Assembly (NCBI RefSeq): GCF_001718415.1 | Contig: NZ_CP013377.1 | Location: 1,426,001-1,490,000, forward strand | Reading direction: 5' to 3' | Source: Burkholderia pseudomultivorans | Lineage (GTDB): Bacteria > Pseudomonadota > Gammaproteobacteria > Burkholderiales > Burkholderiaceae | Length of the DNA stretch: 64,000 nt | Shown here: one piece after another, positions 46,902-56,619 of the stretch | Layout: each line of letters begins with the position of its first letter | How positions within the stretch are numbered: position 1 is the stretch's first letter | Position numbers and translations under genes: made by a program | Notes under the pieces: generated by a model | What the model saw: the letters and a program-made list of their open reading frames with translations, nothing else | What the model was told of the DNA's origin: nothing | Database searches by the model: none

Positions 46902-48299
46902 TCAGATTGCGTCGGCGACTTCGGCCGCTTCCGCGAGCGCTTCGAGAAAACGCGTGCGCCACCAGTGCACGTCGGTCTTGCGCAGCGTCGTCATCAACGC
47001 CGAGTGACGCTGCCGGCGTTCGTCGAGCGGCATCGCGAGCGCGCGCTGGATCGCCTGCGCGGTGCCCTGCGTATCGTACGGATTGACGAGCAACGCTTCC
47101 TTCAACTGCTCGGCCGCACCCGCGAAGCGCGACAGCACGAGCACGCCCGGATCGGCCTCGTCCTGCGCGGCGAGAAATTCCTTCGCGACGAGATTCATCC
47201 CGTCGCGCAACGGCGTGACGAGCGCGACGCGGCTCGCGCGATAGAGGCCCGGCAGGCGCTTGCGCGCGACGGTGCGGTGGATGTAGCGCATCGGCATCCA
47301 TTCGAGCTCGCCGTAGTCGCCGTTGATCGCGCCGCACAGGCTGTCCATCTCGCGGCGCAGATCGTCGTAGGCGCCGAGATCCTCGCGGCTCGGCGCGGCG
47401 ATCTGGATCAGCGTCGCGCGGTCGCGGTTTTCCGGATACTGTTCGAGCAACTGACGGAACGCATGCACGCGCTGCGGCAGGCCCTTCGTATAGTCGAGCC
47501 GGTCGACGCCGACCAGCAGCTGGCGGCGCGAATACTCGTCGCGCATCCGCTCGAACATGTCGATGCCGTCGCGATCGTCGGCCAGCGCCGCGAATTCGTC
47601 GACGTTGATGCCGATCGGAAACGCGCCGGCCGACAGCGTGCGGCCGAATGCCTGCAGGCGGCCGTCCGGCAGCCGCGCGGCGCCGGCTTCCGCTTCGACG
47701 TAATGCTCGAAGTGCAGCAGGTCCGATTCGGTCTGGAAGCCGACGAGGTCGTACGCGAACAGCGAGCGCATCAGCCATTCGTGTTCCGGAATCGCCGCCA
47801 TGATCGGCGGCGGCGGCATCGGGATGTGCAGGAAAAAGCCGATCGGGTTCGCGCAGCCCATCGCGCGTAGTTCGGCGGCCAGCGGAATCAGCTGGTAGTC
47901 GTGCACCCACACGACATCGTCGGGCCGCAGCAGCGAGCGCAGCTTGCGCGCGAACAACTGGTTCACGCGCCGGTAGCCGTCCGCGAATCGCCGGTCGAAC
48001 TGCGCGAGATCGAGCCGATAGTGAAACACCGGCCACAGCACGTTGTTCGAATAACCGAGGTAGTACGCGTCGTAATCCTGCGGATCGAGATCGATCGTCG
48101 CGAGCTGGATGCCGCCGACGTTCTGGATCTGCACCTCGTCGCTGCCCGCGGGCTGGTCGTCGCCGCGTAGCCTGCCGCTCCAGCCGAACCAGACGCCGCC
48201 GGTTTCCTGCAGGCTGTCCTTCACGGCGACGGCAAGGCCGCCCGCCGCGGCTTTGCGGGGATCTGCGATGCGATTGGATACGACGACGAGACGGCTCAC
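46902..48299 (-). CDS. otsA: Alpha,alpha-trehalose-phosphate synthase (UDP-forming)
   Basis: 465 aa from a GTG at 48299, five bases after AGGAG; the upstream codon TTG is less likely. Glycosyltransferase family 20: SRLVVVSNR start, GGLAVAV (donor loop), [31 protein letters not shown], and the C-terminal [12 protein letters not shown]. It joins UDP-glucose and glucose-6-phosphate to trehalose-6-phosphate for stress protection. No otsB phosphatase is next to it in the window; the usual partner must be elsewhere. Located convergent with the FtsH-like gene (24-base gap). Confidence 0.96.
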   Translation of the reverse strand: MSRLVVVSNRIADPRKAAAGGLAVAVKDSLQETGGVWFGWSGRLRGDDQPAGSDEVQIQNVGGIQLATIDLDPQDYDAYYLGYSNNVLWPVFHYRLDLAQFDRRFADGYRRVNQLFARKLRSLLRPDDVVWVHDYQLIPLAAELRAMGCANPIGFFLHIPMPPPPIMAAIPEHEWLMRSLFAYDLVGFQTESDLLHFEHYVEAEAGAARLPDGRLQAFGRTLSAGAFPIGINVDEFAALADDRDGIDMFERMRDEYSRRQLLVGVDRLDYTKGLPQRVHAFRQLLEQYPENRDRATLIQIAAPSREDLGAYDDLRREMDSLCGAINGDYGELEWMPMRYIHRTVARKRLPGLYRASRVALVTPLRDGMNLVAKEFLAAQDEADPGVLVLSRFAGAAEQLKEALLVNPYDTQGTAQAIQRALAMPLDERRQRHSALMTTLRKTDVHWWRTRFLEALAEAAEVADAI

Positions 48300-48711
48300 C
48301 AGCTCTCCTGACAATGGTTGGGGGAAAGGTTCGTGCGGCCGGGCGCGCAGCAGATGCCGCCAAAGGCGCGCTGCGCGCGATGGGCCGCAATACGATCGGA
48401 CGGGAGTCAGGGCACGCGATTCGCCGTCCGAACGGGGAGTGCTTTTTTAGGATACTCGCCATTCGCCTGTTTTAAAAGTCCGCGCAGGCGAGCGGGGCGC
48501 GGACGATGTTTCGCGCGGCACGCGCGGCGCGGGCGGGATCGAATCTTGCGCATGCGCTTCGGCCGCCGCCGGCACGGGCGTCGGTGCGTGCGTCCGGCGG
48601 TGCGCCGCGGCCGGACGAGGCATGCTGCGCGGCGACGCGCGCAGCATGATGCGTGATGGCATCGTGGGCGCCGATGCCGTTACCGGCGTCGCGCCTGCGT
48701 CGCGGCCGGCG
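48300..48711. other. 412-base spacer upstream of otsA
   Basis: Between the chemoreceptor gene end and otsA, both minus. A stretch of Ts at 48442-48447 on the plus strand follows no gene on that strand. I see no terminator for the chemoreceptor gene and no firm promoter for otsA. Confidence 0.35.
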
Positions 48712-50349
48712 TTACGCGGTCGCGGCGTGCCAGTGCGGCGTGCCGGCCGCACGAGCCTGCGCGCCGGACGGTGCCGACACGGTCGTACCGGCCGGCATCC
48801 GGAACGCCGACACGGTTCCGGACAACTCCTGCCCCTGCGCCTCGAGCGATTTCGACGCGGCCGCGGCCTGCTCGACGAGCGCGGCGTTCTGCTGCGTCGT
48901 CTGGTCCATCTGCGTGATGGTCAGGTTCACCTGGTCGATGCCGCGGCTCTGTTCGGCCGATGCGGCCGCGATCTCGCCCATGATGTCCGTCACGCGCGCG
49001 ACGGCCTGCGTGACGTCGGCCATCGTCTTGCCGGCTTCGCCGGCGAGTGCTGAGCCGTCCTGGATCGTCTGCACCGATGCGGAAATCAGTTCCTTGATCT
49101 CTTTCGCCGCGGTCGACGAGCGTTGCGCGAGGCTGCGCACTTCGCTCGCGACGACCGCGAAGCCGCGGCCCTGTTCGCCCGCGCGCGCCGCTTCGACCGC
49201 CGCGTTCAGCGCGAGGATGTTGGTCTGGAACGCGATGCCCTCGATGATGCCGGTGATGTCCGCGATCTTCGACGAGCTTTGGCCGATCTCCGTCATCGTG
49301 TCGACGACGCGTCCGACCACGCTGCTGCCGCGTTGTGCGACCTCCGACGCGTTGGCGGCCAGCGTGCTCGCCTGCTGCGCATTCTCCGCATTGAGCCGCA
49401 CGGTCGACGTGAATTCCTCCATCGTCGCGGCCGTTTCCTGCAGCGACGAGGCCTGTTCCTCGGTGCGCTGGCTCAGGTCGAGATTGCCCGATGCGATCTC
49501 GCCGACCGCATGCGCGATGCTGTTCGACGAATCGCGCACGCGCCCGACGATGTCGATCAGCCGCTCGTTCATCGTGCGCAGCGCATCGAGCAGGTCGCGC
49601 GTCTCGTCGTTGCCGGTCACGCGGATATTGCTGCCGAGATCGCCGTTCGCGACCGTGCGCGCAACCTCGACCGCGGCGACGATCGGCGTCGTGATGCGGC
49701 GCGTCAACCACAGGCCGCCGCCCATCGCGAGCGCGAGCGCAGCCGCGCAAATGCCCGCGAGCAGGTTGCGCCCGCTCGCGTAGCGGTCCGCGAACGACTG
49801 CGCGATCGCGAGCTCGCGTTCGTGCGTATAGCTCGCATACGCATCGGTTGCGCGCACGAGCTGCGTGAGCAGCGGGCGGCAGTGCTCGTCGATCTCGGTG
49901 ATCGCCTCGTCCTTCTTGCCGGCCTGCGCGAGCCCGACGATATGCAGCGCCACGGGTCCGTAGCTCGATTCGACGCGCGCGATTTCGCCGACCAGTTCGC
50001 GTGCACGCTCGGTCGTATCGTTCGCATTCGCGATCAGGTCCTTGAGTTTCGCGAGATGGTCCTGCACGTCGCGGTGCGCCTGCTGCACTTCGGCCAGTTC
50101 GAGTTCGACGTCGGACGGCTTGGTCACGAGCACGAGGTCGCGCGCGGCGATCGCGCGCCGGTCGACCGCCGTGCGGATCTGCGCGGCCAGGCGTGCGCGC
50201 GCGTTGACGCCGTTCATGTACCGGGAAAACTCGTCGTTCGTATCGGACAGTGCCTTGAGCGCCATGCCCGACACGATCATGACGATCGCGGCGAGCAGGC
50301 CGAAGCCGCCAAGCAGTTTTGCTTTGATGGTCATTCTGGCGATTTTCAC
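48712..50349 (-). CDS. Methyl-accepting chemotaxis protein
   Basis: 545 aa from a GTG with AGAGG upstream. Membrane segment 1 at about 12-32, periplasmic four-helix-bundle sensor (35-190), membrane segment 2 at about 192-210, HAMP (212-265), and the signalling hairpin with the highly conserved tip [38 protein letters not shown]. Methylation helices flank it. Ends in HWHAATA: no NWETF-type tether peptide. Ligand unknown. Adjacent FliA-type promoter links it to the flagellar regulon. Confidence 0.95.
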   Translation of the reverse strand: MKIARMTIKAKLLGGFGLLAAIVMIVSGMALKALSDTNDEFSRYMNGVNARARLAAQIRTAVDRRAIAARDLVLVTKPSDVELELAEVQQAHRDVQDHLAKLKDLIANANDTTERARELVGEIARVESSYGPVALHIVGLAQAGKKDEAITEIDEHCRPLLTQLVRATDAYASYTHERELAIAQSFADRYASGRNLLAGICAAALALAMGGGLWLTRRITTPIVAAVEVARTVANGDLGSNIRVTGNDETRDLLDALRTMNERLIDIVGRVRDSSNSIAHAVGEIASGNLDLSQRTEEQASSLQETAATMEEFTSTVRLNAENAQQASTLAANASEVAQRGSSVVGRVVDTMTEIGQSSSKIADITGIIEGIAFQTNILALNAAVEAARAGEQGRGFAVVASEVRSLAQRSSTAAKEIKELISASVQTIQDGSALAGEAGKTMADVTQAVARVTDIMGEIAAASAEQSRGIDQVNLTITQMDQTTQQNAALVEQAAAASKSLEAQGQELSGTVSAFRMPAGTTVSAPSGAQARAAGTPHWHAATA

Positions 50350-50417
50350 GGTGGGCCTCTTGCGCGAGTGGTGGACGATGGGAATTTATGGTTCGAGCGG
50401 GCGCGCTCGTGCCGTCT

Positions 50418-50444
50418 TTAACGGGTATTTCCCGTCGTTCTTGA
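50418..50444 (-). promoter_or_regulatory. FliA (sigma-28) type promoter for the chemoreceptor
   Basis: On the minus strand TCAA (complement of 50441-50444), 15 bases, then CCCGTTAA (complement of 50418-50425), close to the sigma-28 consensus TAAA-N15-GCCGATAA. It sits about 75 bases before the chemoreceptor GTG. The rest of 50350-50713 is AT-richer and holds no gene. Confidence 0.65.
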
Positions 50445-50713
50445 CTCGTCGGAAACCCTGATTTTTATATTTCTATTACGCGAAAACCCCGGCGGACGCG
50501 CGGTTTCGCGCTGTTTCGAAGCGGTTTTCGTTCACCCGTGATTCGAGTGTTCATATTCGAATGGCGCAGCGGGTTTTATGCCGAAGATCAGAATCGGCGC
50601 GCAATGAATTAACCGGTCGATCATTTTGATTCGGTTAATTGAGGGAATGATGCGATTGAAAACAACGGGGATGCGTCCCGCACCCGCGGCAGCGGCCGCG
50701 GGACGCCCTTCGG

Positions 50714-52798
50714 TCAGAACGTCGTCCGCAGTCCGGCCATCACGCTGCGGCCGCCTTCCGGTGCGAAGCCGCGCACGACCGAGGTCGCATAGCGGATGTC
50801 CTGGTTCGTCAGGTTGTCGCCGCGCAGGTACGCGAGCCAGTGCGTCGGGCCGACGCGGAACTTGTAGGTCAGCATCACGCCGAGCGACGTATAGCCGTCG
50901 GTCGGGAAGTCGTTGTCGGGCACGCGATGCTGCGACCACGCGTGCGTGAGCTGCGCACGCGCGCCGAACGGCCCGTAGCCGTAGTCGGCCGCGAGCGTCG
51001 CGCGCAGCGGCGCGATGCGCGGCAGCGGCTGGCCCGTGTCGACGTTGCGCGCATGCGTGTAGTCGGCGGTCAGTTCGAGGTCGACCGTATGGCCGCGCTG
51101 CGCGAACACGCGATACTTGCCGTCCAGTTCGACGCCGTAGAACTCGGCGCGCACGCCGCGATAGACGGCCTCGTCGAGCGAGCCGTCGGTGCCGCGCGCG
51201 ACGGGTTCGCCGTCGTCGTCGACGACGCGGCCGGTGTTGTACTCGGTCAGGTAGTTCGAGAAGCGGTTGTAGAACACGCCGACGCTGCCGCGATTCGGGC
51301 CGCTCGCGTAGCGCAGCGACAGGTCCGTCGATACCGCCTTTTCCTTCGACGCGTTCGGGTTGCCGATCAGGAACTGGCCCGTCGCATCGTGCGGGCCGTT
51401 CGAGTAGAGCTCGTAGAAGGTCGGCGCACGCTCGGTATAGGCGACGTTCGCGGCGATCGACCATGTCGGCGTCAACGAGAACAGCGCGCCGGCCGACACA
51501 CTGCCCGCATTGAAGTCGCGCGACTGCGCACCCGCGAATTTCTCGACGCCGGCCGGATCGGGATCGACCTTCACGTGCTCGAAGCGGCCGCCGAAGCTCA
51601 GCTTCAACGCCGGCGCGACCTGCCATTCCTCGAGGCCGAACAGCGCGACGCTGTTGGTGCGCGTCGACGGCACGAGCGTTTCGTCGCCGAGCGCGGAGAA
51701 GGTGTTCTGGCCGAACTGGACACCGATCGCACCTTCGAGTGGGCCGATCTTGCGATGCCGCGCCTCGATGCGCGCCTCGTAGCCGCGGTTGCGGAACGTC
51801 GTCGCGGTTTCGCCGTTGTCGACTTCCTTGTGCCGGTAGTCGGTGTACGCGAAGTCGAATTTCAGCTTCGTGAACGGCCCGCTCAGGTTGCGCACCTCGG
51901 ATGCGAACGCGAGGCGTTCCTGACGCATCCGCAGCCGCACGTCGTCTTCCGCGACGGAGCCGTAGTTCGATTCGTAGCCGCTGTACGACAGGCCCGCGAA
52001 GCCGTCGGCCCAGGTGTACGACGCGCCGACCGCGCCGCCGTGCACGCGGCCGTCACTGTTCGGCACGCTGCCGTAGGGCTGCGGCGTATCGGGGTCGTCG
52101 AGCGCGCGCTGCTGGCTGCTGCGCGCGTAGCCGGGAATCCGCAGCTTGCCGGTTTCGCGGTCGAACGCGTCGACGTGGAACGCGAAGCGGCCGTTGCCGC
52201 CCTCGACCTGCGCGGCGCCCGCGTGCACGGTGTTCGCGCCGCCGTAGCGCGCATCGAGCGCGCCCGTCACGCCTTCGATCGCCTCGCGCGGAATCCGGTT
52301 GTCGATCGTGTTGACGACGCCGCCGACCGCATTGCCGCCATACAGCAGCGCAGCCGGCCCGCGCACGATCTCGACGCGCTCGATCGACAGCGGATCCTGC
52401 GGCACCGCGTGGTCGTACGACAGCGACGACGCGTCGTAGGCCGCGACGCCGTTCTGCAGCAGCCGGATCCGGTCGCCGTCCATCCCGCGGATGATCGGGC
52501 GGCCGACCATCGGCCCGTACGTGGTGGTCGAGACGCCCGGCAGCCCGTTCAGCGTCTCGCCGAGTGAATCGGCCTGGCGGCGCGTGAGCGCGTCGCCGGA
52601 CAGCTGCGCGGTGGGCGCGATCAGTTCGTTGTCGCCGAGCGGGTTCGCGGTCACGAAGATCGGCGCGAGCGGCGCGGGCGGCGTCGACGGCGATGCCGGT
52701 GCGGCGGCCCCATCGGCCTGGGCGTGCGCGACGGCGGCGCACAGCATCAGCGAAAGCGGCGAGAGCGGAGGAAGCGAAAGACGAGGGAGGTCGCGCAT
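50714..52798 (-). CDS. znuD: TonB-dependent receptor, ZnuD-like
   Basis: 694 aa from the ATG at 52798, beginning a signal peptide (MRDLPRLSLPPLSPLSLMLCAAVAHA). A TTG start at 52885 would add 29 residues. Plug domain about 50-175 (PIIRGMDGDRIRLLQNG, ERVEIVRGPAALLYGGNAVGGVVNTID) then a barrel ending in VMAGLRTTF with terminal Phe. The VGRPIIRGMDG-RIRLLQNG and SYDHAVPQDPL texts are as in ZnuD zinc receptors, and His-rich loops are modest. A Zur-like palindrome lies 160 bases upstream. It probably imports zinc or a zinc complex; a copper or haem role is possible. Confidence 0.78.
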   Translation of the reverse strand: MRDLPRLSLPPLSPLSLMLCAAVAHAQADGAAAPASPSTPPAPLAPIFVTANPLGDNELIAPTAQLSGDALTRRQADSLGETLNGLPGVSTTTYGPMVGRPIIRGMDGDRIRLLQNGVAAYDASSLSYDHAVPQDPLSIERVEIVRGPAALLYGGNAVGGVVNTIDNRIPREAIEGVTGALDARYGGANTVHAGAAQVEGGNGRFAFHVDAFDRETGKLRIPGYARSSQQRALDDPDTPQPYGSVPNSDGRVHGGAVGASYTWADGFAGLSYSGYESNYGSVAEDDVRLRMRQERLAFASEVRNLSGPFTKLKFDFAYTDYRHKEVDNGETATTFRNRGYEARIEARHRKIGPLEGAIGVQFGQNTFSALGDETLVPSTRTNSVALFGLEEWQVAPALKLSFGGRFEHVKVDPDPAGVEKFAGAQSRDFNAGSVSAGALFSLTPTWSIAANVAYTERAPTFYELYSNGPHDATGQFLIGNPNASKEKAVSTDLSLRYASGPNRGSVGVFYNRFSNYLTEYNTGRVVDDDGEPVARGTDGSLDEAVYRGVRAEFYGVELDGKYRVFAQRGHTVDLELTADYTHARNVDTGQPLPRIAPLRATLAADYGYGPFGARAQLTHAWSQHRVPDNDFPTDGYTSLGVMLTYKFRVGPTHWLAYLRGDNLTNQDIRYATSVVRGFAPEGGRSVMAGLRTTF

Positions 52799-52957
52799 GG
52801 TTGGTGAATCGGTTGGAGTCGAATCGGAAACGGGCCATGCGGATCGTGTCTGGATACGATATATTGTTGCGTCTTGTGCGCGCAACGACCCGTTGAAGCA
52901 TGGCCCGGCAATGTCCGGACGCCCTGGATGCAGCAGGTCAGGCGGCGGAGCACGCGA

Positions 52958-52976
52958 AATGATATGTTATATCATT
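52958..52976. promoter_or_regulatory. Zur-like palindrome upstream of the ZnuD-like receptor
   Basis: AATGATAT-GTT-ATATCATT is a perfect 8-base inverted repeat with 3-base spacer in otherwise GC-rich DNA, resembling Zur sites. A weaker dyad, ACGATATATTGT, lies at about 52856-52867. The receptor start is at 52798. The spacer 52799-53146 holds no gene besides the sites. Confidence 0.6.
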
Positions 52977-53074
52977 ACAAATTCCAAGCTTGATGTCGGC
53001 GCGCCGTACGGTTTCTGTCGGGCAACCACAATCCCGGCGGAAACAGAGGGCGGCCGCGCGGCATTTCCCTTCGA

Positions 53075-53116
53075 TTGACTTTCATCAATGTCATCGGCGT
53101 CGCCGCACGGATACTG
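53075..53116 (+). promoter_or_regulatory. FNR/ANR box upstream of the alcohol dehydrogenase
   Basis: TTGAC-TTTC-ATCAA (53075-53088) matches the FNR/ANR consensus TTGAT-N4-ATCAA in nine of ten positions. GATACT lies at about 53110-53115, the right distance for a -10 when the box is centred near -41. The gene starts at 53147. Confidence 0.68.
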
Positions 53117-53146
53117 GTTCGCTCATCGACCAGACAGGAGCGACGC

Positions 53147-54175
53147 ATGACGCAAACCATGAAAGCGGCCGTGGTGCATGCCTTCGGCGAGCCGTTGCGG
53201 ATCGACGAAGTGCCGGTGCCCACGCCCGGCCCCGGCCAGATTCTCGTCAACATCAAGGCGTCCGGGGTCTGTCACACCGATCTGCACGCGGCCGACGGCG
53301 ACTGGCCCGTCAAGCCGGCGCTGCCGTTCATTCCCGGGCACGAAGGCGTCGGCATCGTCGCGGCGGTCGGCGCGGGCGTCACGCACGTGCGCGAGGGCGA
53401 CCGCGTCGGCGTGCCGTGGCTCTATACGGCCTGCGGCCATTGCGAGTACTGCCACACGGGCTGGGAAACGCTGTGCCACGAGCAGCGGAACACCGGCTAT
53501 TCGGTGAATGGCAGCTACGCGGAATACGTGCTGGCCGATCCCGACTATGTCGGCCATCTGCCGGCGCAGGTCGGGTTCGACGAAATCGCGCCGATCCTCT
53601 GCGCGGGCGTCACGGTCTACAAGGGCATTCGCGTGACCGATACGCGGCCCGGCCAGTGGCTCGCAATCTCGGGCATCGGCGGGCTCGGGCATGTCGCCGT
53701 GCAGTACGCACGGGCGATGGGCCTGCACGTCGCGGCGATCGATATCGCGCCGGACAAGCTCGCGCTCGCACGGCAGCTCGGCGCGCAGCTGACGATCGAC
53801 GCGTCGGTCGACGATCCGGCGCAGGTGATCCGAAAGGAGATCGGCGGCGCGCACGGCGTGCTCGTCACGGCCGTGTCGCGCAGCGCGTTCGCGCAGGCGC
53901 TCGGGATGGTCCGGCGCGGCGGCACGGTGGCGCTCAACGGCCTGCCGCCCGGCGATTTTCCGCTGCCGATCTTCTCGACCGTGCTGAACGGCATCACCGT
54001 GCGCGGCTCGATCGTCGGCACGCGGCGCGATCTGCAGGAGTCGCTCGACTTCGCGGCCGACGGCCTCGTGCGCGCGCATATCCATCGCGACCGGCTCGGC
54101 AACATCAACGACGTATTCGCGAAGCTGCGCGAAGGGAAGGTCGACGGGCGCGTCGTGCTGACCGAGATGCACTGA
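53147..54175 (+). CDS. adhP: Zinc-dependent alcohol dehydrogenase (AdhP type)
   Basis: 342 aa from the ATG at 53147 with AGGAG eight bases before. Catalytic zinc: Cys in [10 protein letters not shown] and His/Glu in IPGHEGVG; structural zinc cysteines in [18 protein letters not shown] site [17 protein letters not shown]. Oxidises primary alcohols or reduces aldehydes. The upstream FNR/ANR box suggests induction at low oxygen for fermentative NADH disposal. Convergent with the sialidase-like gene (70-base gap), separated by a GC-rich inverted repeat (54189-54229). Confidence 0.95.
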   Translation: MTQTMKAAVVHAFGEPLRIDEVPVPTPGPGQILVNIKASGVCHTDLHAADGDWPVKPALPFIPGHEGVGIVAAVGAGVTHVREGDRVGVPWLYTACGHCEYCHTGWETLCHEQRNTGYSVNGSYAEYVLADPDYVGHLPAQVGFDEIAPILCAGVTVYKGIRVTDTRPGQWLAISGIGGLGHVAVQYARAMGLHVAAIDIAPDKLALARQLGAQLTIDASVDDPAQVIRKEIGGAHGVLVTAVSRSAFAQALGMVRRGGTVALNGLPPGDFPLPIFSTVLNGITVRGSIVGTRRDLQESLDFAADGLVRAHIHRDRLGNINDVFAKLREGKVDGRVVLTEMH

Positions 54176-54245
54176 CGCGCACCGGTCGCGGCCGCCGCGG
54201 GCGATCCGTCGAGATCGTCGCGGCGGCCGTGCGCTCAGGCGCGCA

Positions 54246-55691
54246 TCACGGCGCGAAGAACACGTCGGTGCGGTTCGTCAGGTTGCCCGCGTTGGTCTGC
54301 ACGAAGAACGGATGGAACGACGACGACGGCAACACGTCGAGCCCCTGGTAGTCGCCGATGAAGTAGCCCTCCGCGTACGGCGCGAGCTTCATGTCGAACG
54401 GGCCGCCGACGCGACGTTCGTCGGCGAACGTCGCGCCGCCGTCATGCGAGATCTTGCGCCAGAACCCGGTCGGCAGCGTCGTCGTATTGCCGGCGAGCAG
54501 GTCGCGGAAGTCGTAGTAGGTGACCATCACGGCGCCCGTATTGTCGACGCGTACCGACGGATTGAATGCCGGGCGCCCGGTCGGCGTGTTCACCTGCATC
54601 GGTGCGCTCCAGCTTGCGCCGCCGTCCTTCGACGTCGACACCGCGATCTCGTCGTACTGGCCGCCGTTGAAGCGGCTGTCCTGCCAGACGACGTACAGCT
54701 GCCCCGACGCAGGGTCGATCGCCGGCTCCGGAATGATGTCGCCGGTGCGTATCGGTTCGCCGGTGTTCGGATCGGTCACGCCGACGGTCTGCAGCCCGGC
54801 GATCACCTGCGGCTTCGTCCAGCTCGCGCCGTCGTCGGTCGATTTGATGAACGCGACCTTGCCGGCCGCCTTGCTGAACGGCGGCTGGATCAGGTCGAAG
54901 AAGTCGTAGAGCGTGCCGCTCTTCGGATCGACGACGATCTGGTTGCCGATCGTCTGCTGACGCGACGGCACGTTGACGATCACCTTCGCGGTGCTCCAGG
55001 TCTTGCCGCCGTCGACCGTCTTCGAGAACAGCGTCGGCCCGCGATACGCCTTCGTATGCAGGTTCGCGTACGGATTGCCGTTCGGCAGCTCGAGACGATC
55101 CCAGACCGCATACGCGGTGCCGGCCTTGACCGGGTTGGCCGTCACCGATTCCTTGTCGTTGAAGAACTGCGTGGTCGGCTCGTTGTTCGCGATCAGCAAC
55201 GCGGGGCTGCTCCAGGTCTGCCCGCCGTCGGTCGATACCGATGCCGCGACCGCGTTGCTGTTGTTCGACTGGTTGAACGAAATCGAGACCGAGTACGCGG
55301 TGCCGTCCGGCCCGAACGATACCCACGGATCGGATGCGCGCTCGTACGCGAGGCCGCCGGGCGCGCATGCGCTGAACGGCTGCGGCGTGCGTGCCCAGGT
55401 TGCGCCCGCATCGAACGAATAGCCGGCGACCAGCCCGTGCGCGCCACCGTTCGACCAGCGATCCTGCTGCCATACGCCGATCATGTTGTTCGGATTCGCC
55501 GGATTGACCGCGAGCCACGGTTCGACCTCGGCGTTCACGTAGTTCGTGCCTGGTCCGCCGATCGTGCAGGCGGCAAACGGGCTCGGTCCGGACACCGTCA
55601 CGGGTTCGGCGTGCGCGGTGGCGGCTGCGGCCATCGCGATGGCGGCTGACAGGCGGGTGACAAGCGGGTGGGACACGATAGTGCGTCGCAT
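54246..55691 (-). CDS. Secreted BNR-repeat (sialidase-fold) protein
   Basis: 481 aa from the ATG at 55691 with GAGGAG before it. Signal peptide MRRTIVSHPLVTRLSAAIAMAAAATAHA, cleavage near 28. The mature protein has several Asp-box turns: SFDAGATWARTPQP, STDGGQTWSSPALL, VDGGKTWSTAKVI, STDDGASWTKPQV, SKDGGASWSAPMQ and SHDGGATFADE, a six-bladed propeller. Sialidase catalytic arginines are not evident, so enzyme activity is unproven; it may bind sugars or surfaces. Stand-alone gene. Confidence 0.83.
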   Translation of the reverse strand: MRRTIVSHPLVTRLSAAIAMAAAATAHAEPVTVSGPSPFAACTIGGPGTNYVNAEVEPWLAVNPANPNNMIGVWQQDRWSNGGAHGLVAGYSFDAGATWARTPQPFSACAPGGLAYERASDPWVSFGPDGTAYSVSISFNQSNNSNAVAASVSTDGGQTWSSPALLIANNEPTTQFFNDKESVTANPVKAGTAYAVWDRLELPNGNPYANLHTKAYRGPTLFSKTVDGGKTWSTAKVIVNVPSRQQTIGNQIVVDPKSGTLYDFFDLIQPPFSKAAGKVAFIKSTDDGASWTKPQVIAGLQTVGVTDPNTGEPIRTGDIIPEPAIDPASGQLYVVWQDSRFNGGQYDEIAVSTSKDGGASWSAPMQVNTPTGRPAFNPSVRVDNTGAVMVTYYDFRDLLAGNTTTLPTGFWRKISHDGGATFADERRVGGPFDMKLAPYAEGYFIGDYQGLDVLPSSSFHPFFVQTNAGNLTNRTDVFFAP

Positions 55692-56187
55692 GGACTGCTC
55701 CTCGTTGACGTGCGGATCGCATGGCGCGGCAGGCAGGCGGCGCGAGCCCGTGCGCGATGCTGCGGGCCCGGTCGTCGGAGCGTCGGCGTACCGCATCACC
55801 GCAGTGCAAAGCGCCGGTGCGAGTCGCTCAGCATGCCGCCTCAGCCATCGCGATCCGCGTGTGCTGGATACCGCCAGCACTTCGGTCAAGACTCCTTTTC
55901 ATTCTCGTTGCTTGTCGGGTCTGTCCGCGCTGTCGACCCGACGGAAAAGCCGGCCCGGCATACGACGCGTGCGTCGAGTGGATTGCAATGTAGGCGATCC
56001 GCATGCGCTGCGCGATGCGATTTTTTGTAACAGAGCGTAGCCGGCAAGCGTTGCCGGAGGCGGGGCATGTCGGGGAAAAATTTGCCGCGACGAAGGCGGC
56101 CGAAGCGAGAACGAGAATCGCCATCGCTTTCGATCGGCGATGAACGACGAGCGGATGCGCGCGCGAATGCCGCTGGCGATACGCGCT
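55692..56187. other. 496-base spacer with a plus-strand terminator-like hairpin
   Basis: No gene is supported. On the plus strand GCATGCGC...GCGATGC is followed by ATTTTTTG (about 56001-56027), a terminator shape, though no plus-strand gene precedes it. A GCCGGCAA/TTGCCGG-type short hairpin lies at 56039-56056. Confidence 0.35.
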
Positions 56188-56619
56188 TCAGCGTTCGCCC
56201 GGAAAGCGTTCCTGCAACGCATGCAGCCAGCGCGCGACGACGTCGAGTTCCGCGTCGGAAAACCCGTCGCACAGCTTCGCGTTCAGTTCGCGCAGCACCA
56301 CGCGCGCACGCTTGAGCGCCGCGTGGCCTGCGTCGGTCAGGTACAGGCGCGTCGCGCGGCCGTCGTCGGCATCGGCGTGGCGCGCAATCAGGCCGGCTTT
56401 CGCCATCCGGTCGGCCAGCCCCGTCATCGCGGACGGCGCCAGCTGCAGCGCCGCGCCGACCTCGCCGGTCAGCGCGCCGTCCTGCTTCGCGAGGTAGAAC
56501 AGCACGCCGGCCTGCGCGGCGCTCGCCTGCGCGTCGGCTTCCGCCTTGCGGTCGACCCAGCGCTGCACGCGGCGCTGGCCGACGTTCAACAGGAAAAACA
56601 GTCGTCGATGTTCGCTCAA
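56188..56619 (-). CDS. MarR family transcriptional regulator
   Basis: 143 aa from a TTG at 56619 that overlaps the TGA of the hydrolase gene (TTGA), a coupling arrangement. Winged-helix domain about 30-105: GALTGEVGAALQLAPSAMTGLADRMAKAGLIARHADADDGRATRLYLTDAG. The RADADDGR-type wing is typical. Likely a repressor of its own operon through the two palindromes at 57562-57606, released by a small aromatic or lipophilic ligand. Confidence 0.88.
   Translation of the reverse strand: MSEHRRLFFLLNVGQRRVQRWVDRKAEADAQASAAQAGVLFYLAKQDGALTGEVGAALQLAPSAMTGLADRMAKAGLIARHADADDGRATRLYLTDAGHAALKRARVVLRELNAKLCDGFSDAELDVVARWLHALQERFPGER

Noticed and set aside
54189..54229. 11-base GC inverted repeat between adhP and the sialidase-like gene as a terminator
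   Set aside because: Loop of 19 bases and no T-run; not convincing as a Rho-independent terminator.
56001..56027. Terminator-like hairpin with T-run on the plus strand
   Set aside because: No plus-strand gene ends before it; may be chance or belong to an unseen small RNA, for which there is no other evidence.
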